DNA from: Gordionus sp. m RMFG-2023
Taxonomy: Eukaryota; Nematomorpha; Gordioida; Chordodea; Parachordodidae
Assembly (NCBI RefSeq): GCF_954871325.1
Contig: NC_088776.1
Location: 27,638,508 to 27,702,507, forward strand
Direction: 5' to 3'
Length of the DNA stretch: 64,000 bases
A program made the translations under genes and the position numbers. The notes beneath the pieces are model-generated. The model did no database searches, was not told the DNA's origin, and saw only the letters and a program-made list of their open reading frames with translations. Below, in pieces: positions 42,248-54,468 of the stretch (the stretch's first letter is position 1; each line of letters begins with the position of its first letter).

Positions 42248-44760
42248 TTATCGAGTCCTTTCTGCTTTAATTCTACGTCGCTGATGTGGTTTTTTTGAGC
42301 CTTTTGGTTTTAAAACAGATAAAGTTTTATCTAATGAATGTAATTTATCTTTGCTTTGACTATTAAGTAAATTATTTAATGTATCATGACAATCTATCGA
42401 TTCGGGTATTAAATAATTGCGATATTCATTATTTAAAAAATATTCTCCTTTTCCTGAGAAGGATCTTTTAAATTCTTTTTCTTGTAACATTGTGATATCC
42501 TTAATTTTTTCGATTAATTCTTTTAAAGGACGTTGTTTCCAGTTTATATATGATTTTAAAACATGGTTCATAGATTCGCAGTTGTTATTTGTCCATAAAC
42601 AATTTATTATTTTATTTTTTAGGGGAATGTAAACATGTTCATAAATTACTTTTTGAAATTTATTTTTTATATATAGCAAAAAAATATTTAAATTTTCATT
42701 ATTACAATAATTGTATAAATCGTTTAATTTTTCATTATATATTTGGTCATTCCGAGAAAATAAAATCCCATTAAAAGAAAAAATATCCTGTATAATTTTT
42801 TTAGACATAACAGCATTTACACCTTGTTTTTCCGACAAATATTTTCTTATATTGTCTTTTAAATGACGTGTGCATATTAAATGAGTATTAAATTTAAATA
42901 TTTCCTGAATAGGTTTTACTATAGCCTTTTCTTGGTCACTACCAAATATGATATTTTTAATATTTATTTTATTTTTTAATAATACAGAATGCAAATGAGA
43001 GAAAAAAGTATGATAAGTGGTCATATCAGAATCTCCATGCAAATATATTGGTCCTAAAAATATAGGGGATTCATCTGTTTTATATCTCTTAACTGCTATA
43101 TGTTTAAATACTATAGCAGTTAGGTATATCACCCAAATTAAATGTTTTATCAACGCCTAATATAAAGAAGTCAGATTGGTTTGACAAAAACTTAATAGTT
43201 TTAATAATAAAATGAGTATAACAAATTATCGATGGTGTTTTCTCTTTGATGTGAATTATTGATTGGATAAATGGCGAAATATGTAGATCATTAGTAATTT
43301 GTAAAATATTAATCGCAAAATTTAGAGGTACTTTTGTATCTTTTTTAAGTTTATAATTTAAGTTATAAATTTGTTTTAAATTTTTTGGTTTAATTGGGTC
43401 TTTTTGAAATATATAATTATTATAAATATTGCGACATGTTTGATTGTCCTTTATTTGATTTCTAATGTTTGATAATAACTGATTTGAAGTCCGTACATAA
43501 GGATTTACAATCTTTTTGGAATTCCCATGGCAAGCGGGACCTGGCCATTGTCCTATATATTCAACTAAATATATATCTTTGAAATCGTAATTAGGCTTTT
43601 CAATAAAATTAATTTTTAAAATTCGGCGTTTATACTCTTTACTTCTCTTTAAAATACTATAGTATTTATAAAGAACAATTATATTTTTGGTTAAAGGTTG
43701 AGGTTCTATTTTTTTAAAAATTCTAGAACCACTAGATGAGTGTCCTGCCTAAATAGCCCATCTTTAAAAATATACGGACCTTGAACAATATCATTATATA
43801 TATTATAATATAATTTTCTTGAGCTTGATTTTGAGCCTGTCCATGGCCCACAATCATCTATATATAAATTTCTATTCTTATAATTTGTAAAATTATTATT
43901 AGAAATTAAAAAATACATATTATATTTTATACCTAAAGGTATTTCGTGCAATATATTATTGGGAGAAAGCAAAATTTTTATGGATTTTACAATGTTTAAA
44001 AAAAACCCATAGTTTGGATGACCTCCTTCGGCTATAATATTGTTTAAAAAAAAGGTAAAGATTTTAATCGGATATCTTCGCTACATGGTTTTTTTAGAAT
44101 ATTTTCTATCGAAAATGATAAATCTTTTATGATATTGTTGGACAGTTGGGGTTTTTTTGTTAATGTATTAATATAATTATTTGGTATGAGAGATACAAAG
44201 TGATTGATTCTAATATTAAATATATCATTTGGACATATGGTAGATGTCACTATGATTAAAATATGATGCTTTAAACTCTGGCTTACACCCCTGCCATAAA
44301 GGATATCGGTAAAAGCCTTTAATGAATTTGATGGGCATTGGTTTGCTAAGAGCAGCACTTAATGCGCATATATGAATTTGCTCAGCCCAAACATTTATAT
44401 TTAGAGCCGAATCGAGTATCTCATAATACTCATTCACCCATATATTTGGATTAATTTCATAGTTTTGGAAAAATCAAGATGGTTTTTATCATAATATTGA
44501 GGATTTATAATTATTTCTATTGCCGTTATCAGTCTTAAAAAAATATGATGTGTTTGTGGTTTATATAACGACATTGAAACCGCCCGGTAAAAGCAATTAC
44601 CATCAGATTCAATTTCCTGCGGAATATAATTTTCTAAGATTGGAGATTGCGCCATTTGTATAATTTTTTCACTTATTTTGATATTTTCTTTAACGTTATT
44701 GGTTGTGGCTCTCTTAATTTATTTTTTTCTATTAAGGCCATAGCTGGATCTCTTTTTAAT
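42248..44760 (-). pseudogene. OTU-domain MULE transposase
   Basis: N-terminal OTU cysteine-protease fold: catalytic Cys in ESDGNCFYRAV (44595), WAEQIHICALSAALSKP (44390), and His in RINHFVSLIP (~44190). Then DDCGPWTGSKSS (~43850), LVEYIGQWPGPACHG (~43570) and FQKDPIKPKNLKQIYNLNY (~43400). The DDE core follows: first Asp in ILGVDKTFNLG (~43155), FLGPIYLHGDSDMTTYHTFF, second Asp in IFGSDQEKAIVKP, CTRHLK, and the Glu in WTNNNCESMNHVLK (42575). The 301-codon frame 42248-43153 is fully open; the upstream parts use several frames, with about four breaks, one of them right after TFNLG. All catalytic residues survive. The OTU-MULE combination is known from other animal elements. Confidence 0.88.
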
Positions 44761-46600
44761 CTGCAAAAATAGAAAAAATTAATTTTTTTTCAAGTGATGA
44801 ATCTTGAGTAAATAAAAAGAACGAAGATAACCCTAAATCAAATAAGATTTTTATAAAATGTAACCATATCAAGGTTTTATTAAAATTGACTAAATAAAAT
44901 TTCTTGATATCAAATAAAATTGCCAAAATCTTTGATTTCCAATTTGGATGTATGAAAATGTGAGTGCTGTCTGAACCCTTGTGCGAATATTCAGAGTCGG
45001 CACACATCATTGGGTAAAATTAATATTTATATTAATATTTTTTAAAACAATTCAAAAACTACCCTACCAGTCTAATTTCCCAATAAAAACAGCGATTTGT
45101 CAAATTTTATTAAATTATGGCCCTAGAATGATATTATATAGTTCCATATTGTTTTTTTAAATGATGGTCACCAGAACTCCAAATGATAAATATTTTTACG
45201 GTGAATTCTTAAACTAAATATAAGATTAATTTTAATAAAAAATTTGTATCTGTTATTTTAACTAAATTAAGTTTTTTCTGGGCACCGAACCTGAATCCCA
45301 ACCTGGTTCAGATATTTTTTGCAAATAAACTCGAACCCTTTTTTAATAGGGTCACAGTATGTAACAACCTATGTATCTTTATTTGAATAAAAAGTAAAAA
45401 TCATAATAAAATAATTGACTATATTTTGTGAATCATTTCATAGGTAAAGAAAATATGAAGAGTAAATGAATATTAACCTTAATATAGCATCCTCCATTGT
45501 GTATATGAATTCGAAAAAAAATTGATGATATGTAATAAATAAATGATTATATTTTGAAGTGAATTGTGATTGTGAATATGAATTCGAAAAAAAAATTTAT
45601 GATGTGTAATAAATGATTATTTTGAAGTGAATTGTGATTGATATTATGTTATTTTAATTTTTAACTATTAATACTTTTTGAATCCTTTTGCCGCCTGGCT
45701 GGCATCTTAAAATTTGAGTTTTATTTTTTTTAATATTGATAACTTCCGTTTTTTACATATTTTTTTTTCTCATAATAGCATAACTTTCAATTGTATTTCC
45801 CTCCCTTTCCTTTTTTTCCCCAAAAGAAATTAAATAATAAAAATATTATTTGTTTCCATCTTTTTTTTCAAAAGTTGAAATCATAATTTTCATCTATTTC
45901 TATAAAAATCTATCATGTTTTCTTTCCAAGATGTCACAAATCTATACTTTTTATGTTATCTACTAAATTATAAAGTATCAAAGCTACCAACCGATTTATC
46001 AATTCCCATATTTTGAGATTGCCCTATATCGCTTAGAATTAAAACAGAAATAATGCTAAAAAAAATCCTCAAACGTCGAGAATAAATACTCAACTTTCAG
46101 AAAATACTGAATATAATTTTTTAGAAATATTTCCGTTATTTTAGCGGCAGAATTATTTTTGAAAAATTTAAACAAAAATTATTTGGGAATTTTTTTCCGG
46201 TTTTTTTTCAAGGATTTAATTTCCCCTATATTTAATTTAAAACTTAAAAATGGGTTTATTTGCATCTAGATCCATTTAAAAAGTGTATTTTAACAACTCT
46301 GGGGATCATATATATAAAATAATAGTTTGTATAATTCTTTATAAATTTGATAATATATAAAATATTTTTAAATATAGAATCGGCTCAAACGGCTTATTGA
46401 GCCGCACTAGTCTGAGCCGTTTTTTACGACTACGGCTCGAGTTCAGGGTCAATAAAACTCGACTATTTAACTATACTACCCTGAACCGGATTCAGAGATT
46501 TTTCACTGAACTCTCACCCGAACCCATTTTTTTAGAAGGGGGGTTTACAACTCTGATATATATTGATGAAATATATTCGATATTCTAGAAATATTGGATA
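44761..46600. other. 5' part of the OTU-MULE, non-coding
   Basis: 45496-45650 is a ~90-bp tandem duplication (tatgaattcgaaaaaaa). 45270-45350 and 46450-46550 carry hAT-like ccgaaccxg and gaacccattttttt motifs, the latter ending ggtttacaactctg; 46380-46440 has gagccg/cggctc repeats. I take these as small hAT remnants but cannot pair their ends. Confidence 0.45.
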
Positions 46601-46619
46601 ATTATGATTATCCTATATA

Positions 46620-46850
46620 ATTTCTTAATACAATAAGGCAAAATTTATTAAACGCATTCAAAAATATTATTTTTATATTTTATAATAAAAAAATTAAAAA
46701 TATTTAATAGAATATGGCGAAATTTATTAAACACATTCAAAAATAATTTTTTATATTTTATAATAAAAAAATTAAAAATATTTAATAGAATATGGCGAAA
46801 TTTATTAAACACATTCAAAAATATTATTTTTAAATTTTATAATAAAAAAT
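46620..46850. repeat. ~80-bp tandem repeat in the OTU-MULE right arm
   Basis: Three copies of a unit reading aatatggcgaaatttattaa then acacattcaaaaata and a T/A tail. The matching left arm (near 41880-41930) has a single copy, so the arms have diverged by local duplication. Confidence 0.8.
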
Positions 46851-47399
46851 TTAAAGATGCCATCTAGCGGATAGAATATTATTTCTTTTACTTTAATAAA
46901 TAAAAAATGTTATGAGCAATTTTAATTTTATAAAAGTATTGAAGCTAAAATATCTAATAGATAATTTTTTACACCTGTCCAAACCTTTATCTTATTTATA
47001 AACTAATTAATTCTTAATTAATATTAGGAAAGTGAAAACCCACTGGAAAATGTTTGGAAATTTAATACATAAATATAAGCCGAGCGATATTTAGTAATAA
47101 AAAATTTATTATGTAATTAGCCGAGCGTAATTTAAATAATAAATGATTTATTATGTGGTTAACCGAGCCACATTTCCCAATCGAGCGATATTTACTAGCC
47201 GAGCATAAATGATTTATTATGTGGTTAGCCGAGCGATATTTCCCAGTCGAGCGATATTTAGTAATAAATAATTTATCATGTGGTTTGTCGAGCGACATTT
47301 ACTAGCCGAGCGATATTTAGTAATAAATGATTTATTATGTGGTTAGCCGAGCGATAAATAGACCCACCCATCTATATTTAGCCCATTTGCGTCAAAAAA

Positions 47400-49140
47400 T
47401 TTAAAAAACTTTAAAAATAATGATTATGACAATTGTCACCTTTTTAGGGTACATCTTCACTGAAGTTTTATTTAAATGTTTGCAATACCTATTTTAGCCT
47501 ATTTAGGCTAAAAAAATTAAAAATATTGAAAATAAAAATAACGATTATGACAATTGTCATTAGAATTTATTTAGGGTACATCTTCATAATTTTTAATTTA
47601 ACATGTTAGCATTCTATATTTATGCCCATTTGCGTAAAAACTTTAAAAATAACGATTATGACAATTGTCACTTTTTCAGGGAACATCTTCACTGAAGTTT
47701 TATTTAAATGTTTGCAATACTTACTTTAGCCTATTTAGCTAAAAGAAACAACTTTTTGCCCATTAGCGTCACAAAAAAATCTTATATGTTTAAAAATACC
47801 TACCTATTATGATAATTATCATTTTTCCAGGGAACATCTTCATTGAATTTATAATATAATATCTTTACAAAATAAATTATATTATAACCCTTTTATGTCC
47901 AAAAATTTCAAAAATCTTAAAAAATAACGCATAAATGACAATTGTCGCATTAAAAAAAAGTTTGACATAAATATTAATAAAAAAATAGAAATAAATTAAA
48001 AAGGAATAACTAAAATAAATAAAAGTTAAAGAAAAATTGACAAAAATAAAAAAAATATTATGATTTTCTTAGTACATCTTCACTAAATTTTTATTTAAAC
48101 ATGTTAGCAATGCTTATTTTAGCCCATTTACGTCAAAAAAATTCGAAAAACTTTAAAAACAACGATTATGACAATTGTCACTTATCTATGGTACATCTTC
48201 ACTAAAATTTTATTTAAACATGTTAGCAATGCTTATTTTAGCCCATTTACGCTAAAAAAATTCGAAAAACTTTAAAAACAACGATTATGACAATTGTCAC
48301 TTATCTATCGTACATCTTCACTAAAATTTTATTTAAACATGTTAGCAATGCTTATTTTAGCCCATTATGTCAAAAAAATTCGAAAAACTTTAAAAACAAC
48401 GATTATGACAAATGTCACTTATCTATGGTACATCTCCACTAAAATATTATTTAAACATGTTAGCAATGCTTATTTTAGCCCATTTACGTCAAAAAAATTT
48501 GAAAAACTTTAAAAACAACGATTATGACAATTGTCACTTATCTATCGTACATCTTCACTAAAATTTTATTTAAACATGTTAACAATGCTTATTTTAGCCC
48601 ATTTACGTCAAAAAAATTCGAAAAACTATAAAAACAACGATTATGACAATTGTCACTTATCTAGGGTACATCTTCACTTAAATTTTATTTAAACATGTTA
48701 GCAATGCTTATTTTAGCCCATTTATGTCAAAAAAATTCGAAAAACTTTAAAAACAACGATTATGACAATTGTCACTTATCTAGGGTACATCTTCACTTAA
48801 ATTTTATTTTAACATGTTAGCAATGCTTATTTTAGCCCATTTAGTCAAAAAAAATCGAAAAACTTTAAAAACAACGATTATGACAATTATCACTTATCTA
48901 GGGTACATCTTCACTTAAATTTTATTTTAACATGTTAGCAATGCTTATTTTAGCCCATTTACGTCAAAAAAATTGGAAAAACTTTAAAAACAACGATTAT
49001 GACAATTGTTACTTTTCTAGGGTACATCTTCACTGAAGTTTTATTTAGACATGTTTATTTACGTCAAAAAAAATTAAAAAACTTTAAAAATAACTATTAT
49101 GACAATTGTCATTTATCTAGGGTACATCTACATTAAATCT
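47400..49140. repeat. Right array of 119-bp tandem repeats (about 12 units)
   Basis: The inverted counterpart of the left array. Units between 48060 and 49020 are nearly identical and regularly spaced; those between 47400 and 47800 are more diverged. An inserted or altered segment at 47800-48060 repeats the outer-arm sequence. Each unit keeps TGACAATTGTCA or a one-base variant. Confidence 0.92.
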
Positions 49141-51573
49141 TACCTGTTAAAGAAACATATTTTTGCCCATTAGCGTCACAAAAAAATTTTATATGTTCAA
49201 AAATATACCTACCTATTATGATAATTAAATTTTTCCAGGGAACATCTTCATTGAATTTATAATATAATATCTTTACAATATAAATTATATTATAACCCTT
49301 TTGTGTCCAAAAATTTCAAAAATCTTAAAAAATAACGCATATGACAATTGTTGCATTAAAAAAAAGTTTGACATAAATATTAATAAAAAAATAATTTAGA
49401 AAAACTACCTCTTTTAATATACTTAAAATATAGATATATTTAAAAAAAAAAAAATTATTTAGAAAAAGAAAAACCACCTCTTTTAATATTCTTAAAATAT
49501 AAATATATTTATTAAAAAAATATTTAAAAAAAGCCACCTCTAATAATAAACTTAAAATATAGATATATTTATAAAAATAATATAAAAAAAACTATAGAAG
49601 ATTTGACCTAAAAGATTATTTATTTATGATATAATTAAAAAAAGAATAAAATTTTATGATAAAACAAAAGAATAAAATTTCTTCAAAAAATCAGCATGCT
49701 TAAAATTTTTAGCTCAAAAATATTAATTTTTTTTTATTTAAAAAAAATCAAATAAATAAATCCATTTTTATTATAATCAAATCAAAACATATTATTTGCA
49801 TTAAATAAAATATAAATAAAATAAATTATTTTACTAAAAATAAATAAATAAAATTCTACATTATTATTTAAAATTTCTCAATAACATAAAAATAATTTTT
49901 GGCTCTAAATTTAAAATAAACTCAAGTATTGTTAACACTGAATTTGATTGCAAGCTGACATATAAAAATATAATTTATATGTATTAATCTAATCTAATAA
50001 TTAAAATAATATTCATTTAATAAAAATTAAGATAGTCTTTTAGATAATAAAATTAAATCAAAAGAAATCGTTCAGGGAGCAATCAAAAAATTTATTTTTA
50101 GTTCTAGGGGCTATTAAGGAGCTATTAAAAAAAATCTTTTTACTTCAGGGGGCTTTTCAAATATTTCAGGGGGCTCGAGCCCCTGCGCGCCCTCCCCTAG
50201 TGACGCCACTGCCCCTTTTAACTACACATAAATAATATACTATAATATGTTTAACAAAATTTGTGTTTAACCCTTTATTATTTTTTTGATTATACAGGTT
50301 TTACATTTAGCCTGTAATTGTCTTTTTTAACTTATATTTAAAAACCATATAAAATTTTAAGATTATATGATTCATGGGAACTTATTTCTATAATTTAAAT
50401 TTCACTACCATGAGTGTTAATTATCCTAGAATTAAAAATATTACATAAAATTGGTAATGATATTCTATCGAGTTACATTTATATATAAAATATAATCTAT
50501 GCATATTTCGTTTTGGTGTTGTTATTTTTTATCTTTCTACCTTAATATGATTTGTAAATTTTCCAAATAATTTTGGCTGTCAATATATTAAAATATGGTG
50601 GAAAAAAATAATGAAATTAATTCAAGATTCCCGAAGAAAATAAAATATATACTGTGATATGTAAAATTTTAAAAATATTAAAAAGAATGTATCTTTTGTC
50701 AAGAATATGAAAATGAAAAAGATACAAGATTCTTTTTAGAATAAAGAATCTTAGATACAGATACTAGTATCTTATTAGAAATGTCAAAAAGATACTGAGT
50801 ACAAGATAAAAAAGGATCTTGAATCTTGTATCTTAGATATAAGTATTCGCGGTACTGCCCAATGACAATCATAAAATTTTTACCAATAGCTAATTATATA
50901 TTTTACAGAAAACTATAAAACATTGATAAGGACATCAGAAAATATCTTTTAACGACATTGTGGGATGAATAATATGAAGATTAATTTTTAATAACATTAT
51001 TATTCAAAATGAATAGATGGCGTTAAATAATTAAATGCAAATTGTTGCTATATTTATTATAAAGAGCATTGATTGGTAAAATTTGTTAAAATATTAACTG
51101 TAATATATTCCCTAACTATCAAATATGTCTGTAAAAGCGGAATTTTACCTAGTATTTGGTAACTAAAATTCTATATAATAGAAAAATCAACTATATGTCT
51201 ATTTACTTTTATAAATAAATTTCTTATACTTGTTTGGAATTATTTATTACCATGCTTTTATATTAATGTCTAAATAATTAATTATTATATTTTATATAAA
51301 CATATAAAAATATATTTCATATTTGTTCTAGGCTTATTATTTTTTTATTAAAATTAACCTCCAATCCTGAAAAATATTTTATGACTCTATATAGACTAAG
51401 GAAACCCGGCCGAAGGTCGAACAGAAGCGGGTCGTAGGCCCGCCCAAAATAGAGTCTGGGAGCGAAGCTCCAGAAATTTTTTAATCCCCCCCCCCCATTA
51501 GGAAAATCCTGGCTACGCCTATTGTGAGCCCCGTTTATAAAAATCGGTTCAAGTCGAACCCTTTAAAAACACT

Positions 51574-53200
51574 AGATATAGGAGATGTTCTTGCCCAACC
51601 CCCTTTTTAATAAGCACACATATGTTTAAGTAATAGATTAAGGACTTGATATACAAGTGAAGGGCTCCTCTTTTTCCCCATATTAATTTAAGGAAAACCT
51701 AGCGTATCTCTGTTTCATGTCAACACAAAAGGGCTTAGCGTCAAAATCAAGTATTAAGTAAATTTATTTAATTGTTTTTACGTTTAAAAATATTTTAAGG
51801 GGGTAATTGCATTTAAAACAATTTCTTCAATTAGGAAATCTTGTTGCTTTAATAACGAGGGGAATATTATAAATCTTGGATTGTTTTTTCATGATAACAA
51901 TTATAATAATTATTATATAGTAGTGTCTAAGCCATGGCGTTATATATTAGTATTGGGCTGCATTCCTCTTATAAACATTAAAGATTTTAATATTTTTTCT
52001 GTTAAGTTTACTTTATTCTTCCCACAATACAAGTTGATAGCAAATTATAAGCTCTCTCCACAACTCTAACCTTCTTATGATTTTACTTTTGCATATAGAT
52101 CTCGAAGTAAAAATTGGCGAATGATCAATGCTTCCGATATGTTATGTTAAAGAGAATCAAAATTCTATACAAGCTGCATCATTATTAAGGAGTTTTGCAA
52201 AATAATAAGGGAAAGGTAAACAAAAGGAAAAAGAGTAAGGAATAAAAAAGGTAAAATAAAAGAGAAAGAAACTGGAAAGAGAAGGGAAAGGAAAAAGACA
52301 TAAATAAAGGGGAACTGGGTAAAGGATAAAGGGGAAATGAGAAAGGAAGCGTCTGCATGAACGGTGGGGGTAGGATCAGATTGCATCCAATTTTTATTGA
52401 GGGGGAGGGGTATGGTAGGGGTAGGCTAAGGTAGGTAATTGGGTGCTTATCTATTAAATTTTTAGATGAAATAGGGCAAAATATATTTCTATAAAAATTC
52501 ATACTTTTATTATAGACCTTTTATAATACAATGATATTGCTGATCATCGACCAAATCTATATATTGCAAACAATCATAGACATTATTTATCAAATAAAAT
52601 TTTCTGTTCTACTTTTAAATGTAATTTAAAAAGGTTAGACATTCTCAGCAAACTCATTCATGCCAAACAATATGCTATGATAATGCATTCATTGTAAATG
52701 AGGGGGTTTTTAATTAAATTCTTGATCTAAAAAATAATTCTTGTATATTCACAATATTTTGATAGTTGGTAGTAGAGTTAATTTATTCTTTTTAAAATTA
52801 ATGGAAGGAGTACCAGTATAATTAAAAGGTGTAAATTAATAACAGGCGAAGGGCGTAAAAATGTTTTAGAGGGGAAGGTAGGGCTGGGGACCAATATTAA
52901 AAGCCCAAGATAAACGAAATATTGCATTGGTATTGATATTGGGTCTAAAATATTGGTATTGGTTTAATCAATAATTTCTATTTCTTGTTTTGGTATTGTT
53001 ATTGGTTTACATTGGTATATTAATTGGTAAATTCAAATTACTAATTAAAAAAATAGAAATAGTGATCTAAAATCCCGCGATTTTAGTTTTAAATAAACAT
53101 GGGGAAAAAATCACGAAGCATTACCCTAAAAACAGGGCTAAGAAACAACTTTTAAAATTTTACTGAGTCCAAATTCTTTTTTTTAAACTAGGAATTTATT
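51574..53200. other. Intergenic stretch with purine-rich tract
   Basis: 52190-52430 is a strongly purine-biased run (gggaaaggaaaaag style) whose complement gives meaningless Pro/Ser/Leu/Phe frames. 52890-53010 carries attggtattg repeats related to 28840-29000. Otherwise featureless. Confidence 0.55.
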
Positions 53201-53209
53201 AGATGACTA

Positions 53210-54468
53210 GTAGATAGCCCGTCAAAAATGACGGGGAATGAGAATTTTCTTCTTACTTTTATGCTAGATGTTACCTGTTATTTGAAAATAATATCCAATT
53301 TTTATTCTTTTTACCTCCTGCCCCCCTTCAAGCCGGGTTCAATCCCTAAGTGTAAATACTATTGTTTGAGTAAGAATAAATTTAAAGGTTTTACTTGATA
53401 ATACCAATATTATTTATTAAATATTACTGATAACTTATACCTAATATTTAATATTAAAAAAATTCCCAGGCAAAGTAAAAAGCCATAATAATTTTGAAAA
53501 ATTCTTCCTAGCCCAATGAAAGATCATAATAATTTTGGTAGTTAAGAACTGAAATAAAATTCATAATGAATTTAAAAATACAATTAAAATCAGATTTTCA
53601 TGGGTCTTGGTGTTTTAGGCCAATGTCTGTCCCATAATTAATAGTAAAAAAATTATCAAGCGTCCAAGCTCATAATAATTTTGAAAAGTTTTCCCCAAAC
53701 CCAGCCCAATATAAAAATATTTTCCAAGCCCAGCCCAACCCATGATAATTTTATAAAAAAATTATTATAAAACCTGGCCAACCCATAGTAATTTTTAAAA
53801 TTTTTTCCCAAACCTGTAGATAGGTAAATCTCTAAAAACCATATCTATTTTTTATTCTATTCAAACCCAGCTCACCCCGACCAAGGCCAACCCATTAAGA
53901 CTAATACTATTTTTTTGAATTAAAATATATTTGAATTAACTTTTATCTGAGGGCCATATATATTCTGTGTTAAATATTACACCTATGCCTAATATTAAAA
54001 AAATTCCCAAGCCAGGTCCTCGCACTTGAGAAAATTTCCTCAAACTCGCCAATGACCATAATAATTTTGATAGTTGAGAACTGAAATAAAATATATATAA
54101 AAAGTCACAATGCATTTAAAAATACAATCAGAATATGAAAGTTGCATGAGCCTTGGTTTTTGATCAGGCCTTGCCATGTCCTCAAAAGAAATTTTCAGGC
54201 TAATTTCTAGCCCATATTTAAAATTAAAAAATTTACAGGAATCTAAGACTATAATAATTATGAAAAATGTTTCTCAAGCTATGTCCAAGACCATAATAAT
54301 GGTGAAAAATATTTCCCAAGTCCAGGAAAACCCAAAATAATTTTTTTCCTTCTTTGGATCCAGAAAAATAGGTCTGATGTAAGGGGTTTATAAGAATTAA
54401 ATCAGTCTAATATGTTCATATTTTTTTGCCATTTTATATAAAAAATTTTTCAAAATCATAAATAAAGG
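53210..54468. repeat. 1.1 kb repeat, first copy
   Basis: It matches 56630-57660 in the same orientation (tttgagtaagaataaattta, tcagattttcatggg, taataattttgaaaaattt). Inside, a ~50-bp motif with cccaagcccagcccaacccat and taataatttt recurs, as in hAT subterminal repeats. The copy continues after the LTR element, at 56559-56630. Confidence 0.75.

Larger units (their letters stand above)
41368..47369 (-). mobile_element. OTU-MULE DNA transposon, 6.0 kb
   Basis: The target duplication atctatat lies at 41360-41367 and 47370-47377; joining the flanks restores the palindrome's own sequence (caatctatatttagccc). Termini: CGGTGGTTCTATTTATCGCTC at left and the complement of GGGTGGGTCTATTTATCG at right. 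The terminal regions (about 600-750 bp) are inverted copies with many gccgagcgatattt motifs. The interior encodes an OTU domain followed by a MULE transposase on minus. Relative copy at 18105. Confidence 0.92.
39608..49926. mobile_element. Giant fold-back element with 119-bp repeats in its arms
   Basis: The ends are inverted copies: CTTGAGTTTAATTTAAATTTA at left, TAAATTTAAAATAAACTCAAG at right. Inverted similarity continues through the non-repetitive outer arms (39608-40450 versus 49140-49926) and the tandem arrays. The axis lies near 41290, where repeat polarity flips. Without the MULE at 41368-47369 the element is about 4.3 kb. The flank tattgttaac is repeated if the 39357-39607 piece is counted in. 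A nonautonomous MULE is the best guess. Confidence 0.85.
36761..50211. mobile_element. Nonautonomous hAT-like element inside the previous one
   Basis: The left end is CAGGTTGTCGCTAGCC and the right end, on minus, CAGTGGCGTCACTAGGGG; these are imperfect inverted repeats followed on both sides by cagggggctc. Target duplication cccctttt lies at 36753-36760 and 50212-50219, confirmed by the uninterrupted relative at 32880. The interior now holds a LINE 3' end, another repeat copy and the large palindrome. Confidence 0.82.
35790..50861. mobile_element. Nonautonomous hAT (AGAGTTGGGCAG ends) holding a 13 kb insertion
   Basis: The left end is AGAGTTGGGCAGGTCC and the right end TACTGCCCA. The flanks atgacaatc at 35781-35789 and 50862-50870 are a perfect duplication; the right terminus appears about five bases shorter than the left. 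Subterminal gatacagatactagtatct motifs lie at both ends (35860-35880, 50755-50775). Its own sequence (35790-36760 and 50212-50861, about 1.6 kb) has no coding frame. Confidence 0.85.
31330..51524. mobile_element. Nonautonomous ACAGGCGTA-type element, host of the nested stack
   Basis: The left end is ACAGGCGTACCTGG with a G-rich run, the right end the complement CCTGGCTACGCCTATTG with a C run at 51485-51496. Target duplications are tgagccgc (31322-31329) and tgagcccc (51525-51532), 7 of 8. Its own sequence amounts to about 1.2 kb (31330-31606, 35505-35789 and 50862-51524); the rest is later insertions. The right arm contains GC hairpins such as ggagcgaagctcc (51460-51472). No coding region belongs to it. 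Confidence 0.78.
31198..51573. mobile_element. Outermost MITE, split by a 20 kb insertion
   Basis: The left half 31198-31329 (TAGTGTTCTTAAACCTC...) and right half 51525-51573 (...CTTTAAAAACACTA) together reproduce the 219-bp MITE at 25050-25268: the left ends in ttgagtgagccgc and the right continues tgagccccgtttataaaaat. Flanks ggtgtagg and gatatagg agree at 6 of 8. This MITE gives the empty site for everything inside. Confidence 0.82.

Noticed and set aside
52165-52502. Minus-strand frames rich in Pro, Ser, Leu and Phe
   Set aside because: These are translations of a purine-rich low-complexity tract with no domain or splice context.
53325-53350. tRNA B-box-like gggttcaatccc
   Set aside because: No A-box or cloverleaf can be drawn upstream, and the sequence sits at the edge of the 1.1 kb repeat, so a tRNA or SINE call is not supported.
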